From Actinomucor elegans (Eukaryota > Mucoromycota > Mucoromycetes > Mucorales > Mucoraceae), in assembly GCA_026027325.1 (NCBI GenBank), contig JAMSLZ010000001.1:2170001-2234000 (forward strand): a stretch of DNA of 64,000 nt, read 5' to 3'. The translations under genes and the position numbers were made by a program. This document shows, piece after piece, positions 38,692 to 51,773 of the stretch (its first letter is position 1; every line of letters starts with the position of its first letter). The notes under the pieces were generated by a model that saw nothing but the letters and a program-made list of their open reading frames with translations, made no database searches and had not been told where the DNA came from.

Positions 38692-40201
38692 CAACACCTT
38701 ATCTATATCGTAAATAGTTTGAGATAAGTTAGCCACCTACATTAAAACTATAGCATACATTCCAATGCCTTTGAATGAGCTAACTCTTATAAATGTGCAT
38801 GAACAAAGACTCTTTCTAGACGATAGCCCAGCTTGTGGAGCGGAGTTGTAATGACGATCGAAATGCCTCATATTTACAGTGTTTATATGAACAATAGGCC
38901 GAGATGTATCTTTTATTTTCGGGAAAAATAAAAAACCCAAGTCTACTCCTTGGAATGAACCAACTTTTATAACAGAAGTTGCCGTTATAAATGCTAGAAA
39001 CTAATACAAGCTAGTTAGTGTGTCTCAAGCGGAGATGGAATATGGCGCCCTGGTATCTCATTACCGTCATGTAAACGAGTTGATATTTCAACAATGAACC
39101 GAGATGAATGAAAGGTTTCCGGGAAGCTGATATAATGTTGCCTGTTATTTTTAATGAAGTCATCTTTTTTAGTAGCAAATCAATGTTTGTACATATCCTA
39201 TAGAACGCCAAAAATGAGTAATATTGAAACTTTCTGTTGACATGAAGGAATCATGTTTCATTGTAGGGATATCATGTTTCCATAGATTCACTCCTTTAGT
39301 GCATTGAGAAAAAAGGAGAATAGCACGAGAACGTGTTCGTAATAAGCTCGAGCCCTATTTCAACATTGGATGGCAAGTTGCTTCAAGTTGATATCATGGA
39401 TGATTTATGTTGCTTTTGATTGCGACTGATAGAATGTTAGCTAGAGCTCCTTCTTTTACTTTTTCTGGCCCAGGGATATATGCGAACGTCTCCTTCTTTC
39501 TTTGCGGAATAAAAAAGAGTGGCGATCTAGATCCGTGCAGAGTGAAACTGTCATAAATACCTATTAAATACCCGCGCAATTAGAGAGATTTTTATTATAT
39601 GAGGTGATATACGCGTGTACTACTTTGAGGGGGGTCACTCCTCTTCAACTTGTTTAAATTCCAACATTTATAAAAAGAAACAACTATTTTTGCATGTACA
39701 CGTTTTCTTTAATAAAACCTCGGGCAATAGAAAACAACGTGTATAAGTGATTTTGTCTATTGATAAGGTATGGCAAAAAAGAGTGTTGGCTGTGCTGCCT
39801 GTGCTGCCTGTACTACAGCTTCCATGGAACTATTTAAACCCCGTGATAAGAGTTTTTACCGGTTTTACAATGCTTTAACACTATAATATGCATTTTTACC
39901 CGAGGATGTTGGTCTGTAATAAATAAAATATATAAAATTAATTGTTCTACGGACGACATTAATTCATTTAGGATGTAGTCTAATCATACAAAATAAAATA
40001 AAATAATAATCAATGAATACACATATAGAGCCCCACAAACCAAAAGAGCAAGAAAAACGAGGTCTTCCAATTATAGAATACACAAAGGACCTATTTGGGT
40101 TCCGCGGAAGCAGTTGTCCAAAAGGATATAAATACAGCTCAATTCAACAAAACTCTCTTTTTTTCTTCTATAACAAATACTCGCATTGATTACAGCAAAA
40201 A

Positions 40202-40500
40202 ATGAACAAAAAAGTGCAATTCTCTTGTGATGTTGAATTCGTGTCTACCTTTGCCAACGAAGACTATGGTAATAGTTTATATTTTTTTAAAAAAAAAATG
40301 ACAAGAGACTGATAATTGAATTAGATCGAACTGCCCAAGAAGTAGCTAAACTCACTTATAAAGATATGCTCGAATTACTTACGATGAAATCGCAATGGAG
40401 AAGAGATATGGAACGCATGATGGCAGAAAGAGAAGAACAAGACGATGATACATCAAACAACAATTCTTGCTTGTATAATGTACAAGAAATCTGTATCTAA
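40202..40500 (+). CDS. small conserved-looking protein with PP1-docking (RVxF-type) motif
   Basis: Exons 40202-40268 and 40325-40500 give 80 residues; a GTAATA..TTAG intron splits the Asp of DYD. The N-terminus MNKKVQFSCDVEFVSTF contains KVQF, which fits the [R/K]VxF docking motif for protein phosphatase 1. The rest (DRTAQEVAKLTYKDMLELL followed by KSQWRRDMERM) is helical and ends in an acidic, Asn-rich tail. The layout, KVxF then an aromatic and DR, and a basic helix, resembles the short PP1-binding region of PPP1R15/GADD34-type eIF2alpha phosphatase adaptors, but the match is from memory and weak. A ggatataaatac TATA box lies about 75 bp upstream, so the gene looks real. Confidence 0.55.
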
Positions 40501-40949
40501 AATACCCAACAAACCTATGCCTTTTATATATCCTTTTTGCATCTTCTCTATGTATAATTAATGTCCCTTTTTTTTTATCCCTTTCTGCATTATCTTTTTC
40601 CTCTCTCTCTCTTCTCTCTTGTAAAATATTTCTCGCCAAAAATAAAGTCCCATTTTAATGTTCCACACATATCGATATCGCTCACAAAGTCCGTTTCTAA
40701 TTATGGCATGACTGCATCACTTGCAGAGATAAGATTAAAGCTGCCTGTCCGCCAATAGAATTGATTTGAATTTTTTTTTTTTTTTTATACTTTGCTGGGC
40801 CTCCTAACGATTAGCCTGATTCTTCAGGCATTCCTTCATATTTTCAATAGAACTTGTATATAATTGATACGATCTACTGCACGATTCAACTCAACAGCTG
40901 CTAGGCTGTTGATATTTTACGCTAAAAAAGCTTGTACTAACTTGCTATT

Positions 40950-41474
40950 TTAAAAGTCCTTGCCGATTGGTCTGTGTACGTTATATGTGTGTGGAGCAGC
41001 AGACCAAAAAAAAAAAAAAAAAGGCTGAGCTATTAACGTCAAACTTATTTTTATGCCGATGATGATGGCAAGATTACAAGCAAACTCTTTCCGTGGATAT
41101 GCAGGTGAACCTAGACTGAAACTATTCAAATCATATACATCTTGATGTGTATCAGCCATAGTTGAAACTTGGCGTACACGTCTCATTAATAGAACCGACA
41201 CTCATATTTGAAATATATGTTATCTAGTATAATTCCAATTCAATATATGCCAAGCAATACACTCTTTTTGATGCACTGCCCCAATGAAGGTGGCAACAAA
41301 TGATGACATCGCATGTTGAGAATGGTAGTTATCTATAAACATGGCGCTGTGCTTCAATAACCATTCACATACTGGGTGTACGACTCTGGAACTAAAAATA
41401 ACAGTGATACCATTTATGTCTTGCTCAAGAAAGCGGATACATATAGTGCTCATATAATTTACTGATCTGTCCAA
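40950..41474 (-). other. possible gene relic, unrecognised
   Basis: Two minus-strand frames (41474-41220 and 41201-40950) have ordinary protein-like composition (for example HPVCEWLLKHSAMFIDNYHS and ISTMADTHQDVYDLNSFSL-like text) and are separated only by a few stop-containing codons. No family is recognised. It may be a decayed exon or chance. Confidence 0.2.
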
Positions 41475-42034
41475 ACAATTGGTATATCTGTCAGTTGCTT
41501 TTTATTGAACCTTTTCTTTTTAATCAATATTTTTATTTAAGCGTTATAATAGATGTGCCAAATGTTTTTCCTACTGACTATAAAAATAAAAATAAAAAAC
41601 TTGATTTGTTTGTTTGCTGCAATAGACACATATTTATTATGAATCCCGAAGAGCACCCATACCTTTTCCGGGCGATTAGCGAGATAATAAAAAGGCGCGC
41701 AATGTACTTTAGCTTATTCTTGTTCTTTGTTCATGGAAATAATAATAAATAATAAAAACTTTTCCTATATGAATACCGGACGCAAGCGGATTGTTCTTGA
41801 ATCAAGGGCCAAAAATCGGGTTTTCGGACCAGTCAACTGATCTTTGATTTAAAGTAATGATGAAAGACAATTCTATGTAAGCTTCAAAACAAGTTGCACA
41901 TAGTTAGACGTTTGGCTAACAAAGCTCATTCATTGACCACGTATAAAAAAAATTGATAAATGACAACAAAGGCACTTAAGCCGAAGAAGAAAAAAAATGA
42001 AGGTTCTAACAGATGCCGCGGTTCATTCTGAGCA

Positions 42035-42080
42035 TGGATGTGGCATTAGGCCGGGATTGATTGAGAGGACCTAGTGAATC
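42035..42080 (+). repeat. dispersed intergenic repeat, copy 8
   Basis: gatgtggcattaggccggga then ttgattgagaggacc. It is preceded by gttcattctgagcatg, the shared upstream motif. Confidence 0.6.
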
Positions 42081-42200
42081 TTGTAATTCTAGTTTATGCA
42101 TTTCACAACACATGCCTAAAGTTCTAATATAATTATTATATCAGAATCAAATAATAGGTCTGATAAGAACCATTGCTTCATTATAAACATGTATTGGGCA

Positions 42201-42250
42201 GCAGATGAGGTCATCAAATCGGGATCGGCTAGGGAGATCCATAAATCATT
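42201..42250 (+). repeat. dispersed intergenic repeat, copy 9
   Basis: gcagatgaggtcatcaaatc then gggatcggctagggagatcc and ataaatcatt. Confidence 0.55.
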
Positions 42251-42373
42251 AGAAATACATTATATAAAACGCAACCCCTTTACAAATGATCGTTAAAATG
42301 TGATATTCTTGATTAAACTTGAGTCAAGCAATGATTCTAGTAGCTACAGTGTTTTATTCTAAACATACACGAA

Positions 42374-42410
42374 TCATCGAACGCGACATTAAACTGAGAT
42401 CAGTTGAGGA
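42374..42410 (+). repeat. dispersed intergenic repeat, copy 10
   Basis: atcatcgaacgcgacattaa followed by actgagatcagttgagga. Confidence 0.55.
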
Positions 42411-42753
42411 AAATGTAAGCATATTGCAAAGGTCCGACTTTAGAAGAAATCCCGAGAGACTGCTCTAAGTCCGCATTTTCAATACAACTTTTTTTTTTTT
42501 TTTTTTTAAGTTTGAAAGCTATGCTTTTAAGGCTTTATCAATTACTAGTATGGATTATGTACACTGAAAACACTTTTGATTTTCCATGATCTCTACATAT
42601 TTGAGCACTCCAGTGAATTTCATACAAAATTTTCTAAAATTAGTTGCGTCTATCAACCATGTTTTGTTATCAAAAAAGGAGGCATCAAAGTTCTCAGTTC
42701 GCAATGTTGTGCTTACCAGCAGCAACAGGGAGCAGCAGCCACTATGGGAAAAA

Positions 42754-43030
42754 TTCGAGTGAATTTCGAGTGAATTTCAAGTTAACTCGGTTTGCAGGAG
42801 AATCGTTGCCGTTTCGAGTGAATTCAAGTTAACTTGCAATTCACCTGCAATTCACTTGAAAATCAGGTTAACCCGAAATTCACCTTAAATTAACTCGGAA
42901 AGCAAGTTAACTCGCAATTCACTTGCAATTCACTCGAAAAACATGTTAACTTGCAATTCACTTGCAATTCACTCGAAAAACATGTTAACTTGCAATTCAC
43001 TTGCAATTCACTCGAAAAGCATGTTAACCT
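42754..43030. repeat. CACTA copy 2, 39-bp subterminal tandem repeats
   Basis: The same gcaattcacttgcaattcac / tcgaaaaacatgttaac units as copy 1, with one full unit fewer, next to inverted gtgaatt motifs at the TIR. Confidence 0.85.
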
Positions 43031-43187
43031 TCCTATGATTTCAACCACTTATATTTCAACCTTTTTTGCATGTATTAACCATGTATAGATAATGAAACAA
43101 CATATGTGTAATGATGACTCTTTATTCAATAAGATAAACGATACAAAATGGGTATATAATATTAAGCTAATTATATTTACTGATATA

Positions 43188-43870
43188 TTACTGCAGTCCT
43201 TGATTTCTTGCATTTCTTAACTGCGCACCTTCCGCTTGAAGCCTACAAATGGGTGTTCATTTTTCTCTCCTTTTGATTCAATATGCAATAGTTATAGAAT
43301 GTACACTTACACTTTCTTCCTGTTATATTTGCTTCTGTTAGTCCATTTTTCTTGCACAAGAAACTCGCAAGGCCAAAATCTTACACACTTGTTGATGATA
43401 GCAAGCCGTTCATCTGATGCTATCGACTGTTGTAGTGCCGACTGTATCATGGAGAGCTTATTAAGAGAAGAAAGCTGCCTCCAGCTTTTACATGCAGCTT
43501 CTGGGTTCTGCTGCGCAAAAGTTAGTACTGAAGAGAAAGCTTCTTGATCAAGTATTCCCATCAGGCTGCTGATATCTTCATCATTAGGCACTGGCTCCTT
43601 TAGGTGTTCTTTTAAAAAGCATTGGATATAAACTTTAGAGTTTACTCTCCTTTGCTTCTTTGGCACTGGGATAGTTTTTGAGCTTCCTATGTTTAAAGAG
43701 GGTTGAAGCTTTTCATCGAAATAATTTATGAGATCTTGTTTAAAATCTTCCATCCAAGGTGGAGGTAGATTTATTTGACTGTTAAGATCTCTGTCGTTTT
43801 CTCTGCTGCTGGATTGGCTGGATTGGCTGGATTGGCTGATCTGTCTAATTTGTCTTCTGTTAGCTGGCAT
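43188..43870 (-). CDS. second CACTA gene, possible TnpA-like accessory protein (copy 2)
   Basis: Exons 43870-43311 and 43242-43188 give 204 residues, three more than copy 1 because of one extra Ser-Gln-Ser unit near residue 12. Other differences are single substitutions (Ile/Thr at position 11, Ile/Val in DL[I/V]NYF and Gln/Leu in SWR[Q/L]LSS). The frame is kept in both copies despite these changes. It has no recognised domain. A role binding the subterminal repeats is inferred from its place in the element. Confidence 0.7.
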
Positions 43871-44483
43871 GATTCTAATGATTTTATAAAATCTATGGAA
43901 AGAAATGAGTGCAAAAGAAATGTATGTAGTGGAACTATCTTTATATCATAAGCCCTGCAGTTAAAAATGGCTTTAACTTAATAGGTATAGCCTGTGTCGG
44001 GAGAATCTTACCAGGAAGTGCTAGGTATCATATACAAAAAATCAGAACCTATTAGAGCTAATGTAACGTAATTATGCGTAATAAACAAACCTTGCTCGAA
44101 TATTGATATCTCTCTTGTGGTGAAACGCACATATGGCACTCTGCATATATATATTAAGGAATGGGTTTCATCTAACCATCCATCTAAAGAGGGAAGTTTG
44201 GATCACCGCTGAAAGGACAATTAATGCAGAGTGAACATATATTAAAAAAGACCTTTGATTGTTACCAAGAGACTATTTTCTTTGAAATCTAAATACAAGA
44301 CATACGTGCTAGATAGGATAGCTAAACTTACTTTAGATCAATAAAACCTCATAAAACGGTTTTAATTCATTTATTCGCTTTTTATTCAATTTTTACCGCA
44401 TCTCTAAAACTGTGCATATAATACGTGCAGAGTCCCAACGCTTTTACCTTTATTTTACTCTTTCGCCTATTTCAACAAGAATA
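43871..44483. other. central bidirectional promoter region of CACTA copy 2
   Basis: A 613-bp counterpart of 9316-9928, non-coding, between the two divergent transposon genes. Confidence 0.6.
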
Positions 44484-47400
44484 ATGCCTGGTGAAAACTG
44501 CCCAGTGTGTCAACAGTACTTTACTAAAAAAGAAATAAGAAGGCATATTATCAATTGCAGAATGCGACGTGCTTTCAATATATATAGTCAAGTAAAGCAG
44601 AAACTTACACTATCTCAGCAAGGTCATTTCGCCAGTAACCCTTATGTATCAGATGATCTTTTAAACCATGAAACGCAACATCAATCAAGCACTGATATTG
44701 TAAATAACAATCCTGCTGATATTTTACGAACAAGCCACTGTGATTTCAGTAACTCTGTAGATATGAACAGCTTGGATGAATGCGACTCTATAGCGAATGA
44801 AGAAGAAAATTCAGAAAAAACTAAGGTAATACAAGAAGGTTGGCGAACAGTTGGCGCTATAGAAGAAGACGCAATAAAAAAAACCACAGTGGAAGAAATA
44901 TACTCTAGATTAAGCAAATTCAAAGATACTATTACCCATCCTATTCAGCTTAAAATCAAGGACGATGGTAAACAGTACATGGATATTTTAAGTCCTCCAG
45001 AGAGGAAAAGTCTAGAACTGAAGTATCTCTTAAAAGAAAACAATGTATCAAAAAGTACGACCGAAAAAATATTCAACTTCTTCAATGAGTACTTAATTGA
45101 GATGAATAGTGGTATAGTTATTATTTCCATCTTGCTGCTTTACTACTACCAGTGTGCTCACTGCTATTCTTATTTTCTTTTATAGAACATCTAAAATTCA
45201 TCAGCCCGTATAAATGCGAAAGCATTAATAATAATCATATAATCCAACTTCAAGCTGATAAATATGACATGTGTCCTGAAGGGTGCTACATGTATTACCC
45301 TGGTGACAGCCAAACTGCTTGCCCTAGGTTAAGTTGCAAGAGACATCGTTATGAAGAGACATCGTCCACATCAACTATCATGGAAGCTAAAGCCAAGCAT
45401 TACCAACTATCACTTAGTAAGCAGTTGGCCTATTTTATGCTGTCTGAAAAGAATAGGAAGAAGTTGAAATATAAAGCTACGCGTAGCTCTGTGTATAGTT
45501 CAACCGATGAGCTTGATGGCTGCGAGAGAGATATATTGGATGGATTCGCTTTTAAAAGTAGAAATAGTGACGCCGAAGAAGACTATAACCTCTCGCTCTC
45601 GTTCCATTACGATGGATTCCATCCTTTTGACACAGGTGATAATAGTATGGCAATTATCATGTTTACTATTAATGATATACCACCAGAACAAAGGTACAAA
45701 ACAAAATAACTTGGCGCTGAAACTTTAATGGATAAATTAAATGCTCTATTATAGATTTGATCCAGAAAACAGACTGATCGTTGCCGTCATACCTGGTCCG
45801 AGAAAACCCTATGATATCTTTAGTTTCCTTTATCCTACCATCCAGGAGCTTCTCGTTTTGGAAACAGAAGGCATTATTGTCGAAACAGGAACCTCTTCCA
45901 TCCGTATAAAGGCCCACTTATTAAACATAATTGGTGATATTCCTGGACTATCAGAGCTATGTTTACATGCTGGCCATAATTCTTACCATGGATGCCGCAT
46001 TTGCAAGATCAAAGGCATTTATTCCAAATCAAAAAGGACTATAGTTTTTCCTGGAACAAATGAAGCACAAGAGCCCATTGAATACCCATTAAGGACTTCT
46101 GAGGATTATCAAAACGGTGACTTGGTAAGAAGCTTAATACATTAAACAATAGTAACTGTATCAGTGTCTAATGCAGTATGATTTGATTAACTATCTAGGC
46201 TACTTCACTCAAAGGGAAATTGCCATTTGCATTATTAAAAAGCTTTCATGGATGTTCATTTTTTGGATTAGATGAGATGCACTTATGGGGAATGAATATA
46301 GCCAAGCACATATGGTCCATGATGAAGGATGACTCTCAGAGATTCGGATACTATAACCCTTTGTTCCTTCGGAACGCCTATAGAGAAGAAATTGGCAGAG
46401 CAATGGTTCAAATACAACGAATGCTTCCAAATGGAGCCATTGATGGTCAATTTATAGGTATTAGAGATTAACTCAAGAAACTTAATGCTAATTATTCCAA
46501 TGAATTAATATCCTTGCTTTTTTCTTCACTTAGATATTTCTTCCAAATCAGGCCAATCTCGTAGCGTTGACTGGATTGATTTTTTAATGTACATAGTACC
46601 CACTTTGGTAGTGGAGGCGTTACGAAAACAACATGCTGATATTTACCAAACCGAAAGAAATAGAAAAAAGAAGAGAAAGGTAGCTTCTCCTGTACTGGAA
46701 GCTGTTGATGATGCGTGCAATGCTTTGAAATCAATATCCATGGTCTGCACTTTGACCCAAAAATTCAACATATATCCAAGTGATCTGTTACGGATTGATG
46801 AGTAAGTTTTTTTTTTTGAGAGACTACTACGTGCAGCTATGCTAAGTTTTCGATAATTTATATCGTCTTTTCATTCTAGATTAGTAAAAAGATGGCATGC
46901 GTTCTTACTGCAGAAGATGGGAAAAGATACATTTACCATTAACCAGCATTATCTAAAACATTTGTCCTATATTATTTTTCAGCTTGGTCCACTTAGATTG
47001 ATAAGCGCCCGAACTCTTGAAAGAAGTATTCAAGATGTAAAAAGACATATCAAGTCTAAACAAAATCCTCAAAAAAACTCTGTCACTGTTCTAATGGATC
47101 ACTACACAAAAGCGTATAAAAACTGGCAGATTGGAATTGAAAGCCATAGTGTTGATGAAGATATGGTATTTAAACCTTCTTCTGCTGACTTAATCAACCA
47201 ATTATTTCCAACGTGTGATATTAAGCATCTAATCCAGCAATATCTAGCCGATCATAATGGTTCCAGTTCAACAGAAGAGGAGTACTCTGTTTCTACTTCT
47301 AATACTTACGGTAAAACGAGGAATGGCCAAACCGTTGATATTTCTTCAAGAAAACAAAACCAAAAGATAGTTGCATACATATCAGATGATACTATGTCCT

Positions 47401-47639
47401 TACAATATAATATAGGCCAAGTAAAGCAGTTTATTAGATGGAAAGATCAAATACTTGCCTTATTACAACATCAAACGACTTTAGTGTTTGATGGTCAAAC
47501 ATGCTGCTATTATACGCAACCCTATGAAGAAAGGCTCCTATGGAAAATAATCAAAGCCAAGGACATAATAGGATATGCTATACTTATACCTTCTTTATTA
47601 AATAAAGACAAAACATATGTTGCTTGGAGACCTTATTAA
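44484..47639 (+). CDS. Tnp2-like CACTA transposase (copy 2)
   Basis: Exons 44484-45111, 45186-45693, 45755-46124, 46199-46457, 46534-46801 and 46880-47639 give 930 residues. The coding sequence appears the same as copy 1; the differences noticed lie in introns (one base near 46136, one extra T in the run after 46801). Features are an N-terminal C2H2-like finger, the Cys cluster at 238-260, and candidate acids D352, D440 and D527. An upstream in-frame GTG extends the frame by 24 codons, but ATG at 44484 fits the start of the zinc-finger region and is preferred. Confidence 0.9.
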
Positions 47640-47949
47640 ACCAAGTACATATATAAATTTATTCTATACTATCAATGCTGTCTTATATTCGTTGAAACCA
47701 GAGTTCTGCTTCACTGTTTAGTTTAACATACAATTTACTCGAACTAGCTCCATATTCACTCCAATTGGGAAACATGGAAATTCATGGAAAAATAATGGAA
47801 ATAAAAGTTAAGGTGCATTAACCTGGTTTCCAAGTTGCCATGAAATTCACTTTATTTCACTTTAAATTCAGGTGAAAGCACTAATTCACTTGAAATTCAC
47901 TTGATTTTGCCATGAATTCACTTTATTTCACTTTTTTTTTCCCATAGTG
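47640..47949. repeat. CACTA copy 2, transposase-side subterminal repeats and TIR
   Basis: aattcactt / tttcacttt motifs in several copies up to the terminal CCCATAGTG, mirroring 5851-6160. Confidence 0.75.
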
Positions 47950-50218
47950 AGCACAGTGTTTTCATTTACCGATAGCCAATAGAAAGCGAATTAATTGTAA
48001 TGGTGGACATGCTTTTGCATCAGTTTGACGGTATCTAAGACATTTTTAGAGGCACAACTTATACTGAGACTTTGGTGTGTACAGTTTCAGATATATAGAA
48101 ATTCATTTTTTTTTCTTGCTTACAGGTTACTAGGACCCGAGTTATTCCACCTTGTGAGGACCGGACTACCAGATTAAGCTTAATGTAGTTCTCAGATGTC
48201 TAGCGGCCCTGTCTCGGTACTTTTATGCACATTTTTGAATTCTGCAATGATTCTTGTCGCTGATAGTGACCTGTGAACCAGTGTCGTGTTTATACAATAC
48301 CTTCAAATATGTCGAATGACGCTTCAGAAATGAAAATAGAACATATCATAACATTATCAAACATAACAACTAGTTACTGCACAGCTAACAGATGCAGAGT
48401 ATTTGTATTTTAAGAAAATATTCCTTATTAGAAACAATATTTGACAGGGATCAATCGAGATATCTGTTGATAATTAGGTCTAGCTCGTTCGAAATAGTTA
48501 TATCATGCAGCCAATCAATAAAATATAATATAACCATAATACTTCAGTCAAGTCATGGTAGATGCAGTGTTTAGCTATCGATATTACTAATCAAATACAA
48601 CATTAAGTTAAAATGGGTCGAAAAATGTATAGATGCTAAAAATGCACCAATTTCGTATACGATGTGAAAAAAAAAGGTGATCCCCCCTCTTTGGATTCAT
48701 GCTTTCTAGGTTGGTTTTTCCTAATAAATCCACGCAACCAAACTACTAGTGCTTCGTTACCTCCATCCTTTACTTTGCTTTTAGCCCTTAACTTTTAAAC
48801 TTTGTTATTATTATCCTTCTGATCTAATCTGAGCGATATAGATAAGCCTGATTGACGCCATGCGCTCATCAAGACTTTTTTTTTTATATAGAATAAATTT
48901 CTATTCTTGATCCAATCATTATTGCGTAAAATTTGATGGTATATCTAGCGGTACAAAAGTTATACATTAATTTTTTATTAGCCAAACAAGCTATCATTGA
49001 TAGAATATTTCTTTTAAAATTCATAGTTGATTTACAAAAAAATGGTAATGCATCTGCCATCGTTGCCGATGTCTGTAGGCACCAATGCATATCCAGGACG
49101 CGGATGGAATGTCGTTTGTAGAGAGAATTAAATCGATGCTGAGGGTCAAGTCAAGGTTAAAACGATGGGCCGCCAGGTAGCCAGTATTTGCATCCAGTTC
49201 TCTCCGATGTGGTCATTGATAGCCAAAGGATTGTATTCAACGAGATAGTCAATCGGCATAGCAAAGGGAGACAAGGATTTCATGCTTGCCGTCGCAGTTG
49301 GTGATTATTTTGTAAAAAAGACTCGCTAGAGTTGTTTGAAAGTTTGTGTTCATTTGGTTAAATGGTGCAAGGGAGCATTTTCCAGAAGGTTAATGTTGAT
49401 GATTTATTATATTTGTGGCGACTGTTACGATGTTTGAACAATGTTTATTAACATATCTTACGGCTATCGGCAATTGTTGACTATCTAAAAGTGAGCCAAA
49501 ATTCGCCAATAGAAAAAAACAATTTTTATAGTGGTAATACTCCTTTCAATCACTTTGCAATCATATTAAAGCTATTCCAAAAGCATAGTTCAAAATACTA
49601 CTTTGTTACTTTTATTTCTATGGGCATATACATATTTTAGTTGTAGCATGAAAGTGGATAGGTTCTCATTTATCAAGTTTAAGCACGTTGCAGTTAACAG
49701 GTGCTTAGCAGGATCTAACGGCGCTTTTACTTGCATTTTTCTATTATAATTATACGATACTTATTGCCATAGGCAAAAATCTATCCAACTTGTTTGTTAT
49801 CATTACTGCATCTCTAAATATGTTTAAAAGAGCTTATAGGGAAATGTAGCATGCGCCAGCATGTATTAGCGTAAACTGGTATCTACAAAACATAGAAAAA
49901 TGATTCTTTCAAGAATAATAGTAATGAATGTTTTTAATAACAATAACCTTTCACGTTTTAAATTCAAAGAAAAGATGTGACATTGGAGCAAAAGAATCTT
50001 ACCTTCTGAAATTGAATAGTCCATGTAATATGGTATTAAATATTATTGTAGTTTATAGTGCTAGGTGCAGCACTAATTTGGACGTAACACTAAACTGAAA
50101 TAGCATTAAATCGAGTATCCACTGTATTGTTTATAAACGATGAGTCTAATACATTGATTGTGTTTCAAAAGGACAGGCATTTTTATATATACGACTACTC
50201 AGAATGAGTAGGAAATAT

Positions 50219-50268
50219 TAATCAGATGCGACATTTGGGCAGAATCGATTGAGAAATCTAGATATCAA
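50219..50268 (+). repeat. dispersed intergenic repeat, copy 11
   Basis: taatcagatgcgacatttgg then gcagaatcgattgagaaatc and tagat. It is preceded by ctcagaatgag. Confidence 0.6.
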
Positions 50269-50389
50269 TAGATCAAGATTGTTGGAAATGTACGTAACTT
50301 ACAGTGCATCCCCAAAATAGGATATACTCATTGCATTTTCACCAAATGATGATAACAATTGATGCAATTCGTTTATAATATCTACTAGT

Positions 50390-50420
50390 AATTAGATACG
50401 ACATTAGGCCAGAATTATTA
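50390..50420 (+). repeat. dispersed intergenic repeat, copy 12 (partial)
   Basis: taattagatacgacattagg followed by ccagaattatta. The 3' half is missing. Confidence 0.5.
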
Positions 50421-51773
50421 CATACAAAATGTTTAAAACAATCGATTTCAGTCAAAATCTCAGCCTTCCAACCCAAATTTTTGAAAGCACGGTTTTTTTT
50501 AATGGAGCGTGAAGATAATATTTGCAGGATATAATGTTTTGAAAATGTAGATTTATATATTGAAAATTGTACAAAATGGTTGCTTCACATTTTTTCTAAA
50601 TGCATACACGAGTTAGTATAGGATTTTTATAGTAGAGAACACAAAGCCATCTTTCATCAACGATAACTTGATCAATAGAAGGAAACTTCAAACTGCCTTT
50701 TACTCCTTTAGATATACAATTGGAATGTTTACGTATTTTATTAAAAGATATTTTGCGTATCGGTATAGTATTACCATTAGGTGCTGTACTAACTTTTATT
50801 CCTATTAAAAGTTCTAATCATGGAGGAAAGTCCTATAACAGATAAAAAAAACATGTTTATTTAGTTTTTGAATGTTCAGGAGGATCTGCCAAAATATAGA
50901 AATCATAATGTAAAGAGTAACAGATGTAATTATTCGCTTTATAATCTTAATAAGAGTTATATTTAATTGTAGTCGCATTTAATTAACCTGATTTTTACAA
51001 GACAATACAAAGAAAGAGAGGAAAAAAAAACTTATATGTATGTGCCCTTGTGTTACTTGTCTTAATACAAACAAATCTACAAAGATAAATTAATCAAAGT
51101 GACCTCGATTGCTTCTGTCGATTTTCCGAGAATTAGGAACGCATCTCAGTTTATTATCCTCCTGGATGAAAACATATGAATTTCAGATTGTTTATCGAGC
51201 GGTGACGCATCATTTAACCAGCCAATGATCGCGTCTGTATTTTCAGGTACGCATTTTTAGTTATTTGATACAAGTTTAAGGGACTGTATATTCTAGATCG
51301 TCATTCTATACATATTTTTCACATATTTGTGGCATGTAATACACGAGTATTGTTTCTAAAACAACCAAATGATATAGTTTTATCTTTAAAAAACGAAAAA
51401 AAAAAAGGATTAAATATTACTGTAAATCAATAATAAATGTTGTATTAATCTGGCAAGCCAAAAAGTGTTATAGAAAAAAAAATAGAAGAAAAAGTGGGTT
51501 CATAATAAAAATTAATGTGGACGTAGTATTTGAAATACTTTTTAAAAACATGCTAAAGGGTGTGGTGGTATGAATGCAATAAGATATAAAAGTGGTGGTG
51601 GGATTATATAAAAAGGTTGATTTGCCATGAAATGCATTATGTGTATCATATAAAATCGTATAAAGGATTCTGTTTTTTTTTCGAGGTTTTTCGGTATTAT
51701 ATGTATGCTGGGTATGATGAGTGTGTTAATAAGATGCCGAATAAATAATAGTATTTTTTTTTTTTTTTTTTTT

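Larger units (their letters stand above)
37729..40201. other. gene-poor interval with microsatellites
   Basis: 2.5 kb with no supported gene. Open frames at 37700-38032, 38737-38940, 39011-39211 and 39394-39579 are short and featureless. It holds a GA run at 37755-37786 and a CTA run at about 38638-38691. Confidence 0.5.
40501..42739. other. gene-poor interval rich in dispersed repeats
   Basis: 2.2 kb before CACTA copy 2. It holds three dispersed-repeat copies between 42035 and 42410 and one possible relic on the minus strand. The open frame at 41495-41752 has no recognisable feature. Confidence 0.5.
42740..47949 (+). mobile_element. CACTA (CMC/EnSpm) DNA transposon, complete copy 2
   Basis: 5210 bp bounded by CACTATGGGAAAAA termini (42740-42753 and 47936-47949) with the 3-bp target duplication AGC (42737-42739 and 47950-47952). 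It is inverted relative to copy 1 and nearly identical. Copy 1 is 29 bp longer, which is explained by one extra 39-bp subterminal unit in copy 1 against 9 extra bases in the second gene and one extra base in intron 5 of copy 2. Different target duplications show two separate insertions of the same family. Confidence 0.93.
47953..51773. other. long gene-poor interval
   Basis: 3.8 kb with no supported gene. Short frames at 48392-48574, 48884-49121 and 51542-51784 are featureless. It contains two dispersed repeats. Near 50635-50720 a minus-strand stretch reads FPSIDQVIVDERWLCVLYYK-like text without an intact frame, a possible protein relic of unknown family. A long T tract ends at 51775, overlapping the kinase stop codon. 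Confidence 0.45.

Noticed and set aside
38737..39211. Apparent diverged tandem duplication (caataggccgagatg versus caatgaaccgagatg, about 200 bp apart)
   Set aside because: Only short blocks match and the spacing drifts, so it may be chance or two weak relatives of the dispersed repeat. Not strong enough to call.
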